NCBI GenBank assembly: GCA_900321845.1
Contig: ONXT01000168.1
Span: 1-5,130 of the forward strand
Reading direction: 5' to 3'
Length of the DNA: 5,130 nucleotides
From: an uncultured Bacteroidales bacterium
GTDB taxonomy: Bacteria > Bacteroidota > Bacteroidia > Bacteroidales > WCHB1-69
Below are positions 1 through 5,130 of this stretch, one piece after another. A program made the translations under genes and the position numbers. Numbering within the stretch: position 1 is the first letter of the stretch; each line of letters opens with the position of its first letter. A model generated the notes under the pieces. The model did no database searches, had not been told where the DNA came from, and worked only from the letters and a program-made list of their open reading frames with translations.

Positions 1-759
1 ATCCCAATCCACATCGATGTTTCCGAATTTCTTGTTGTAGGGAGTAAAGAGGGTAATCGTGGAGATAATCTTGAGGTTCTTGATTCTTGCAAAGTTGACA
101 CCAGCCTTAAAGGTGGCACCCAGCTCGGTCTTGAAGGGTTTGTCAAGCGGCACGCCATATTTCTCCCTCAAAAGCGTATCAGTGGCGGTGGTGATACGGC
201 CCGCTACCGGAGAGAGGTAAACCGTGAAAATTTCGTTCGGTTTCCAGTCGATACCGACAGACAAGTCGCTGTAGGATGGGGAGAGGAAATTGAAGGCATA
301 CAACTCGGTTTCCTCATTGTTGTTATCCTTATCGATTTTATACTCATAACCTCTATGGTAATGGGATTTGAAGCCGGCCATCACGGTCAGGTACCAGGTT
401 TTATGGAATTCCCAGCCGAATTTGGTGCTGAGGACAAACTTGTCGTTGGATTTTCTCCATTCGTACTTCGTACTCGGCGTCCACATCCAACCATAGTCGG
501 AATCGAAGGTTGTTTCCCAAGAGATGGCATCCTTTTTATAAGCCAGTTTCAAGTTGGCTGCCAAAACGCCCATACCATTGTTGTTACCGCCGGCAGCCCA
601 GTTCCACTGCATTGTTTCGGAGAAATTCAAATTGACGAAACCCGTGAAGGTCCAATACTTGGGCTTGGGAAGGGTATCTGTTGCTGATGCGGTTGTATCT
701 TGTGAATATCCACAGAATAACAGAGATACAAGTACTAAAAAAACACCTAATTTTTTCAT
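1..759 (-). CDS. DUF3078 family exported protein (C-terminus cut off by window edge)
   Basis: The reading frame opens with ATG at 759 and stays open for 253 codons to the window edge, so the C-terminus is missing. The N-terminus is a signal peptide: Lys2-Lys3, a hydrophobic stretch at about residues 4-16, then GYSQ-D, suggesting signal peptidase I cleavage near residue 20. Cys16 is preceded by Phe, which does not suit a lipobox. The mature part begins near residue 36 with alternating aromatic/polar strands (GFVNLNFSE at 40-48, NWAAGG at 53-58). It continues in beta-strand-like segments rich in Trp, Tyr and Phe and ends at NIDVDWD. The NWAAGG motif and the N-I-D-V-x-W ending match the Bacteroidota DUF3078 family, which I recall as roughly 300 residues, so perhaps 40-60 are missing. 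An outer-membrane beta-barrel or barrel-associated location is inferred from strand pattern and signal peptide; the molecular function is unknown. It starts 12 bp after the arginase-like stop and is probably co-transcribed with it. No Shine-Dalgarno sequence is visible. Confidence -1.
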   Translation of the reverse strand, partial: MKKLGVFLVLVSLLFCGYSQDTTASATDTLPKPKYWTFTGFVNLNFSETMQWNWAAGGNNNGMGVLAANLKLAYKKDAISWETTFDSDYGWMWTPSTKYEWRKSNDKFVLSTKFGWEFHKTWYLTVMAGFKSHYHRGYEYKIDKDNNNEETELYAFNFLSPSYSDLSVGIDWKPNEIFTVYLSPVAGRITTATDTLLREKYGVPLDKPFKTELGATFKAGVNFARIKNLKIISTITLFTPYNKKFGNIDVDWD

Positions 760-771
760 TGAATGTAAAAT

Positions 772-1944
772 TTAACGATTGAATTTATTAAAAGCGCGCC
801 ACCAACGCTCGGAAATGCGGTCGTTGCAAGCGGCCTTGTAATCATTGAGTGAACAGGGCAGGAAATAGTTCTGCTGCGTTTGTTTTTCCACATTGATGAT
901 GGGAACAACCACCCACCAGCGTCCGGTTTTTTTACTGCAATAGAACACCATCTCATCCACATTTTCAGAGACGGAAACCGAATACTTCGTGTAGCTGTTC
1001 TTGTCCTTGAAGCTCAAATCATCCTGACGGGTCAGGAAGCCCTCCACCAGATACCAGAGGATATGGGCGATGAGCTGTGCCGTCTGTCCATTATAATCCA
1101 GCATCGGATCATATTCGTAGAAGCCGAAGGAGGAGAGTTTGTCGCTCATTCCGGCATACATGGCCACTTGGCAGATTTCTTCGCCGTAGAATCCGTTCAC
1201 GGAGGAATTGGGGTTCCCTGGTGCGTCGGGATGACGGATGGAAGAGACATCCATCGAAATCATTTCGGCATTGCGCACGACGGGCTCCACCTCTGAGATA
1301 TCCTGCCGCAACATTCCCACGCGATAGGCCTCGAAATACAACTTGTCCATCAGATGCATCTCCTCAGGACTGTTCATATAGCTCTGATAGCCGATGTTGG
1401 CGAAATTATAAAGGAAATTGGGCTGTTGCAGAATGATTTTGCTTAGGTAGCTGTTTGATTTCAAAGGGCTGTTCTCACTTCCGATATCAAAACGGGCATC
1501 GACGGAAACCACGTTCACGATTCGCTGAAGTTGCGCGTAGGCGAGATAGTTGGCGTAGGCGAGGTCATTGCTGCCGCCGAGGATGATGGGAATCACGCCG
1601 GCTTCAATCATTTCGGCAATGATATCCGCCATGATACGGTAGGTGTCCTCAACCGTTTCGCCGATGTTGAGATTCCCCAAGTCGATGATTTTCACATCGC
1701 GGTCCCAGCAGTAGAGCTGGTAGAACTGGCGGCGGATTTCATCGGGGGCGAGGGAGGCATTGGGATTGTTGAACGCGTTGCGTGTTTCCGGGACTCCGAG
1801 GATGGCGAAATCGGCATTTGTCCAATCGGCGTTCTCCTCAGAGAGGAAATGCACGAAATTCAAAAGGAGATGCGGATCTTCGGAATATCCAACGAATTCC
1901 AAAGAATCCACATCTACAGGAGTTAAGTACGAAAGAATATCCAT
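772..1944 (-). CDS. Arginase/formimidoylglutamase-superfamily protein with degenerate metal site
   Basis: A complete 390-residue protein, ATG at 1944 to TAA at 774-772. It has no signal peptide, so it is probably cytosolic. The ureohydrolase fold is recognisable from motifs in the right order: ILGVPE (48-53), PIILGGSND (119-127), VVSVDARFD (145-153), AEMISMDVSSIRHPDAPG (226-243) and a late FYEYDPMLD (275-283). The canonical family has GGxH, DAHxD and SxDxD carrying six Mn ligands. Here the equivalents are Asn126 (for His), Asp149, Arg151 (for His), Asp153, Asp232 and Ser234 (for Asp), so three of six are replaced. Glu277 of the substrate-side motif is kept. About 85 residues after position 305 extend beyond the usual 300-330-residue enzyme and end in an aromatic/basic tail (ERWWRAFNKF). 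Automated pipelines would likely call it formimidoylglutamase (HutG) or arginase. The superfamily is confident, but hydrolase activity is doubtful, so no symbol is given. No other histidine-degradation gene is nearby. The gene begins 23 bp after ppdK and probably shares its transcript. Confidence -1.
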   Translation of the reverse strand: MDILSYLTPVDVDSLEFVGYSEDPHLLLNFVHFLSEENADWTNADFAILGVPETRNAFNNPNASLAPDEIRRQFYQLYCWDRDVKIIDLGNLNIGETVEDTYRIMADIIAEMIEAGVIPIILGGSNDLAYANYLAYAQLQRIVNVVSVDARFDIGSENSPLKSNSYLSKIILQQPNFLYNFANIGYQSYMNSPEEMHLMDKLYFEAYRVGMLRQDISEVEPVVRNAEMISMDVSSIRHPDAPGNPNSSVNGFYGEEICQVAMYAGMSDKLSSFGFYEYDPMLDYNGQTAQLIAHILWYLVEGFLTRQDDLSFKDKNSYTKYSVSVSENVDEMVFYCSKKTGRWWVVVPIINVEKQTQQNYFLPCSLNDYKAACNDRISERWWRAFNKFNR

Positions 1945-1967
1945 CTGTACTTATATTGGATTAGCGA

Positions 1968-4718
1968 TTAGTGACAACCACAGGTGCAGTTTTCAGTGTG
2001 TTCTCTTTTGATGGCAGCTTGTGCAGCGGCGACGCGGGCCACCGGTACGCGGAACGGGGAGCAGGAGACGTAGGTCATGCCGGTCTTGTAGAAGAATTCC
2101 ACGGAAGCCGGATCACCGCCATGTTCGCCACAAACGCCAACTTTGAGTTTCGGGTTCTGGAAACGTCCGCGTTGAACGCCGCATTGTACCAGTTGACCGA
2201 CACCCTCTTGATCGAGCGTGTTGAACGGGTCGGCGGGGATGATGCCCTCCTTGGTGTACATGCCGACAATTTTGTTGACATCGTCGCGGGAGAAGCCCAA
2301 GGTCATCTGGGTCAGGTCGTTCGTACCGAATGAGAAGAATTCAGCAACCATGGCGATTTCGTCGGCGACCAAAGTGGCGCGCGGGATCTCAATCATCGTA
2401 CCGTATTTGTACTCGATCTTCAGACCGAACTTGGCCTCAACTTCTGCCAGAACGCGGTTGGCGATGGCTTTCTGATGTTTCAGTTCCTTTACGTTGATGG
2501 TAAGCGGAACCATGATTTCGAGTTGCGGATGCATACCTTCCTTCATCAGTTCGGCTGTGGCCTCGAACAGGGCGCGGAACTGTGTTTCAGTGATTTCGGG
2601 ATAGAGGATGCCGAGACGTACGCCACGCAAGCCCATCATCGGGTTCACTTCGTGCAGTGCGTCGATACGACTCTTCAGTTCGGCGAGATCCATGCCGCGT
2701 TCAGCAGCGAGTTCGCGTTGTTTTTCCTCTTCGCTGGGAACGAATTCGTGCAACGGCGGGTCCATCAGACGGAAGGTGAGCGGTTTGCCGTCCATCACCT
2801 TCAAAGTCGCCTTGGCAGCCTCACGGATGAAAGGTTCGAGTTCGGCCAATGCGGCAACGCGTTCGTCGGTGGTATTGGCCAGAATCATATTACGCAATTT
2901 AACGAGCGGTTCCTTGCCGTCCTCGCCGTAGAACATGTGCTCGATGCGGAACAGGCCGATACCTTCGGCACCGAAACGGAGGGCGTTGGTTGCATCCTTC
3001 GGGGTGTCGGCATTGGTGCGCACGCCCATCTTGCGATATTTGTCAACGATAGTCATGAATTCCTGATAGAGGGGATCATGTTCGATGTCGGGAATAATCA
3101 GCGGCATCTCAACGTCATAAACGTTGCCGAGGGTGCCGTTCAAGGAGATGACGTCGCCTTCGTGGAAGAGCTTGTCACCGATTTTCACTTCGCCTTTTTC
3201 CAGGTTGATCTGGACGGCGGAGCAACCCACGATGCAGGACTTGCCCCATCCGCGGGCCACCAGTGCGGCGTGAGAGGTCATACCTCCACGAGCGGTGAGG
3301 ATGCCGTTAGCGGCACGCATGCCTTCCACATCCTCCGGATTGGTCTCTTCGCGTACAATGATGTTGGCGATTTTCTGGGATTTGTATTCCATGGCCTTTT
3401 CGCTGGTGAGGGCGATTCTGCCCACTGAGCCGCCAGGACCTGCCGGCAGACCTTTGGCGATGGACTTGTGTTGTTTTTCAACATTGGGATCCAAGATGGG
3501 GAGTATCAGTTCGATCACCTTGTCGGCGGGGACACGCATCACGGCCTCTTTCTCGTCAATCCAACCAGCGTGCATCATGTCGAGGGCCATCTTCACGGCA
3601 GCGCGGCCGGTACGTTTGCCGACGCGGCATTGAAGCATGAAGAGGCTGCCTTCCTGGATGGTGAACTCGATGTCCATCATGTCCTTGTAGTGGTTTTCAA
3701 GGATGTTGCGGATGTCGAAAAGTTCCTTGTAGGTTTCGGGCATCAGCTCCTGCATGGAGTGGAGATGCTTGTTTTGTTCGTTTTTGGTGTCGTCGTTCAA
3801 CGGGTTGGGGGTGCGGATACCGGCCACCACGTCTTCGCCCTGTGCGTTGACGAGCCATTCGCCGTAGAACTTGTTGTCGCCGGTGGCGGGGTCGCGGGTG
3901 AAGGCAACGCCGGTGGCGGAAGTCTCACCCATGTTGCCGAACACCATCGCTTGTACGTTCACTGCGGTGCCCCAATCATCGGGAATACCTTCAATGCGAC
4001 GGTAGGCGACAGCCTTCTTGCCGTCCCAGCTCTTGAAAACGGCCTTGATACCGCCTTCGAGTTGGGCCTTGGCGTCATCCGGGAATTCGGTGCCGAGGAC
4101 CTCTTTGATTCTCTGTTTGAAAGCGTTGGCGAGTTCAAGCAATTCGTCTGCGGTGATTTCGGTATCTACCGTATAGCCTTTTTTCGCCTTGTATTCGTCG
4201 AGCATGTCGTCGAGCTGCTTGCGGATGCCCTTGCCGTCGGCGGGTTCGATGCCCTCGGCTTTTTCCATCACGACATCAGCGTACATCATAATCAGACGAC
4301 GGTAGGAGTCATATACGAAACGGGGGTTGCCGGTCTTCTTGATCAGGCCGGGGAGTGTTTTGGAGCTGAGGCCGATGTTGAGGACGGTGTCCATCATACC
4401 AGGCATGGAGCTGCGGGCACCGGAGCGGCAGGAGATCAGCAGCGGATTTTCAGCGTCGTCATACTTGCGTCCCATAATCTTCTCGACATTCTTCATACCT
4501 TCCCAAACTTCTGCCATCAGGGATTCGGGGAGCTTGCAGCCGTTGGCGTAGTAAGCGGTGCAGCATTCGGTGGTGATGGTGAAGCCGGCGGGAACGGGAA
4601 GACCCAGAAGACACATTTCCGCAAGGTTGGCACCCTTGCCGCCTAACAAATTCTTCATTTCGGCTTTGCCCTCGGCGGTCTTGCCTCCGAAGGTGTAAAC
4701 ATACTTTACATTGCTCAT
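1968..4718 (-). CDS. ppdK: Pyruvate, phosphate dikinase (PPDK)
   Basis: A cytosolic enzyme that interconverts pyruvate + ATP + Pi with PEP + AMP + PPi, serving PPi-linked glycolysis or PEP resynthesis. It is a complete 916-residue protein; family members are about 870-910. Numbering is from ATG 4718. The N-terminal ATP-grasp region has GGKGANLAEM (about 26-35, Lys28), CRSGARSSMPGMMDT (97-111, Arg98), DIEFTIQ (Glu351) and LQCR (Arg365). The swivelling phosphohistidine domain has TARGGMTSHAALVARG (about 475-490), with catalytic His483 and Thr481, the residue modified by PPDK regulatory proteins in other lineages. The PEP/pyruvate TIM barrel has FRIEHMF (Arg591), FRLMDPPLHE (Arg650), MIEIPRA (Glu777), FFSFGTNDLTQ (Asn800, Asp801) and VCGEHGGDPAS (catalytic Cys863). 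All expected catalytic residues are present. The frame extends two codons upstream to a TTG at 4724; I prefer ATG 4718 because TTG starts are uncommon here and the usual sequence starts MSNVKYVYTFG. The protein ends in an unusual NCTCGCH tip. It is the first gene of a likely three-gene unit. Confidence -1.
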   Translation of the reverse strand: MSNVKYVYTFGGKTAEGKAEMKNLLGGKGANLAEMCLLGLPVPAGFTITTECCTAYYANGCKLPESLMAEVWEGMKNVEKIMGRKYDDAENPLLISCRSGARSSMPGMMDTVLNIGLSSKTLPGLIKKTGNPRFVYDSYRRLIMMYADVVMEKAEGIEPADGKGIRKQLDDMLDEYKAKKGYTVDTEITADELLELANAFKQRIKEVLGTEFPDDAKAQLEGGIKAVFKSWDGKKAVAYRRIEGIPDDWGTAVNVQAMVFGNMGETSATGVAFTRDPATGDNKFYGEWLVNAQGEDVVAGIRTPNPLNDDTKNEQNKHLHSMQELMPETYKELFDIRNILENHYKDMMDIEFTIQEGSLFMLQCRVGKRTGRAAVKMALDMMHAGWIDEKEAVMRVPADKVIELILPILDPNVEKQHKSIAKGLPAGPGGSVGRIALTSEKAMEYKSQKIANIIVREETNPEDVEGMRAANGILTARGGMTSHAALVARGWGKSCIVGCSAVQINLEKGEVKIGDKLFHEGDVISLNGTLGNVYDVEMPLIIPDIEHDPLYQEFMTIVDKYRKMGVRTNADTPKDATNALRFGAEGIGLFRIEHMFYGEDGKEPLVKLRNMILANTTDERVAALAELEPFIREAAKATLKVMDGKPLTFRLMDPPLHEFVPSEEEKQRELAAERGMDLAELKSRIDALHEVNPMMGLRGVRLGILYPEITETQFRALFEATAELMKEGMHPQLEIMVPLTINVKELKHQKAIANRVLAEVEAKFGLKIEYKYGTMIEIPRATLVADEIAMVAEFFSFGTNDLTQMTLGFSRDDVNKIVGMYTKEGIIPADPFNTLDQEGVGQLVQCGVQRGRFQNPKLKVGVCGEHGGDPASVEFFYKTGMTYVSCSPFRVPVARVAAAQAAIKREHTENCTCGCH

Positions 4719-4762
4719 TTTCAACTATTTTTGATTAATAAAAAGGATTATTTCTTAATGCG

Positions 4763-4778
4763 TTTTGCGGGCGCAAAA
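4763..4778. repeat. 16-bp palindrome overlapping the ppdK promoter, candidate operator
   Basis: TTTTGCG-GG-CGCAAAA is a perfect 7-bp inverted repeat with a 2-bp centre. It covers the downstream part of the -7 box and the expected transcription start. With only two bases between the arms it is better read as a two-fold DNA site for a dimeric protein than as an RNA hairpin. Part of its right arm is the box itself (TTTTG on the minus strand), so some of the symmetry could be a by-product of the promoter consensus. Operator function is inference. Confidence -1.
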
Positions 4779-4781
4779 TTA
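4774..4781 (-). promoter_or_regulatory. Bacteroidota-type -7 promoter box for ppdK
   Basis: Read on the minus strand the sequence is TAATTTTG, an exact match to the TAnnTTTG -7 element used by the primary sigma factor of Bacteroidota. It lies about 55 bp before the ppdK ATG, giving an expected start near 4767 and a leader of about 50 nt. No TTG (-33 element) is found at the usual 19-21 bp spacing; a T-rich run (minus strand 4791-4784) occupies the spacer. The leader is A/T-rich without a Shine-Dalgarno sequence, as is common in the phylum. It is the only such box I found on the minus strand of this intergenic region. Confidence -1.
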
Positions 4782-4782
4782 C

Positions 4783-4845
4783 GAAAAAAAACTGAGGTAT
4801 TTTACGATTCAGATAGGGCAATATTCATTTTTATCAGTTTTTTTC
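4783..4845. repeat. Imperfect A-tract/T-tract inverted repeat upstream of ppdK promoter
   Basis: GAAAAAAAACTGA at 4783-4795 is the reverse complement of TCAGTTTTTTTC at 4834-4845 except for one base in the homopolymer run (eight A against seven T). The arms are separated by 38 bp and the tract centres lie about 54 bp apart, close to five helical turns. They sit directly upstream of the -7 box. They could bend promoter DNA or be chance in an A/T-rich region. Confidence -1.
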
Positions 4846-4898
4846 AACTCGCGGATTTCCGTTCACCTTTGCAATGCACGCCCCATGCGGATAATCAT

Positions 4899-4926
4899 AA
4901 AAAAAGCATCGGTCGCCCGATGCTTT
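4899..4926 (-). terminator. Intrinsic terminator of the PepSY-like gene
   Basis: On the minus strand a stem of GCATCGG paired with CCGATGC (4923-4917 and 4912-4906) closes a 4-nt loop. It is extended by three A-T pairs and followed by an uninterrupted run of seven T (4905-4899). It begins 34 nt after the stop codon of the PepSY-like gene and insulates ppdK from it. The other strand lacks a comparable T-run, so termination should be one-directional. Confidence -1.
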
Positions 4927-4960
4927 AATTGATTACAGGTGGGACTTGCCAACTGTTTTG

Positions 4961-5130
4961 TTAATCCACGTCAACTTCCCTGACATTGAAATTGGAATCG
5001 AATTCGATTTCCAGCCCGCTGCTGAGTTCAACATCCCATTTCCTACCGTCGCGGGTGAGCTTTACAATGTTCTTCCCAGCAAATTTGGAAGTGACATGGG
5101 AGGATATTTTCGCTGGGACAAGGCCTGCGG
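4961..5130 (-). CDS. PepSY-like (DUF2874-type) protein, C-terminal fragment
   Basis: Only the last 55 codons lie in the window; the frame enters from beyond 5130 and stops at TAA 4963-4961. The fragment begins at a LVPAKISSHV segment and runs through KFAGKNIVKLTRDGRKWDVE to LSSGLEIEFDSNFNVREVDVD at the C-terminus. This follows the repeat seen in Bacteroidota PepSY-like proteins: a proline-containing helix (LPxxI), then a beta sheet with a (Y/W)xVEL-x-x-G-x-E-(I/L)-x-F-D pattern and a terminal acidic V-D. Such proteins are usually small and exported, with two copies of the repeat, and resemble the beta-lactamase-inhibitor fold; their role is not firmly known. The signal peptide and first repeat would lie outside the window. 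A strong terminator 34 nt downstream separates it from ppdK, so it is probably not part of that unit. Confidence -1.
   Translation of the reverse strand, partial: AGLVPAKISSHVTSKFAGKNIVKLTRDGRKWDVELSSGLEIEFDSNFNVREVDVD

Noticed and set aside
355..687. Plus-strand frames opposite the DUF3078, arginase-like and ppdK genes (for example 355-687, 880-1296, 1531-1926, 1971-2333)
   Set aside because: Each is antisense to a well-supported minus-strand gene and has no independent start signal or family resemblance.
700..759. Lipoprotein signal on the DUF3078 protein (Cys16)
   Set aside because: The residue before Cys16 is Phe, where lipoboxes need Gly, Ala or Ser. Cleavage after GYSQ by signal peptidase I fits better.
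3468..4646. Long open plus-strand frame (392 codons) opposite ppdK, and a 317-codon one at 2475-3428
   Set aside because: Both lie entirely antisense to a confident ppdK gene. Their translations are low-complexity (rich in G, V, H and F) and match no family I know. They follow from the codon bias of ppdK, which rarely gives stops on the other strand.
4722..4724. TTG as the ppdK start codon
   Set aside because: It would add only Met-Lys before the in-frame ATG at 4718. The family-like N-terminus begins at that ATG, and TTG starts are uncommon in this phylum. It cannot be fully excluded.
4726..4733. TATTTTTG, a match to the -7 consensus on the plus strand
   Set aside because: It would drive transcription away from ppdK, into the 3' end of the PepSY-like gene, where no plus-strand gene is supported. 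Such A/T-rich matches are expected by chance in intergenic DNA.
4731..4928. 65-codon plus-strand frame in the ppdK upstream region
   Set aside because: It crosses the promoter box, the palindrome and the terminator stem, has no recognisable family and shows no coding character.

Overview
The window looks like chromosomal DNA from a member of the Bacteroidota, probably the Bacteroidales. Three things support this. There is a DUF3078-type protein and a PepSY-like (DUF2874-type) protein, both families found mainly in this phylum. A TAnnTTTG -7 promoter box precedes ppdK. The gene starts lack Shine-Dalgarno sequences and have A/T-rich leaders instead. Genus and species cannot be read from the sequence. 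All four genes lie on the minus strand, so transcription runs from high to low coordinates.

Layout from right to left, in the direction of transcription. 5130-4961: the last 55 codons of a secreted PepSY-like protein. 4926-4899: a strong intrinsic terminator that closes that gene. 4898-4719: the ppdK control region, with a perfect TAATTTTG -7 box, a 16-bp palindrome overlapping the box and the expected start of transcription, and a longer imperfect A-tract/T-tract inverted repeat upstream. 4718-1968: a complete pyruvate, phosphate dikinase gene. 1944-772: a 390-residue arginase-superfamily protein with a partly dismantled metal site. 759-1: the N-terminal 253 residues of an exported DUF3078 protein, running off the window.

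The ppdK, arginase-like and DUF3078 genes are separated by only 23 and 12 bp. I see no terminator or -7 box in those gaps, so they probably form one transcription unit read from the ppdK promoter. The enzymatic role is clear only for PPDK, which interconverts pyruvate/ATP/Pi and PEP/AMP/PPi at the bottom of glycolysis. The other two have no assigned role, and their co-transcription with PPDK may be simple chromosomal adjacency.

Most of the window is ordinary. The items most worth a second look are the arginase-fold protein that has lost three of six canonical manganese ligands, the Cys/His-rich tip on PPDK, and the palindrome at the ppdK promoter. No RNA gene, mobile element, CRISPR array or origin was recognised.
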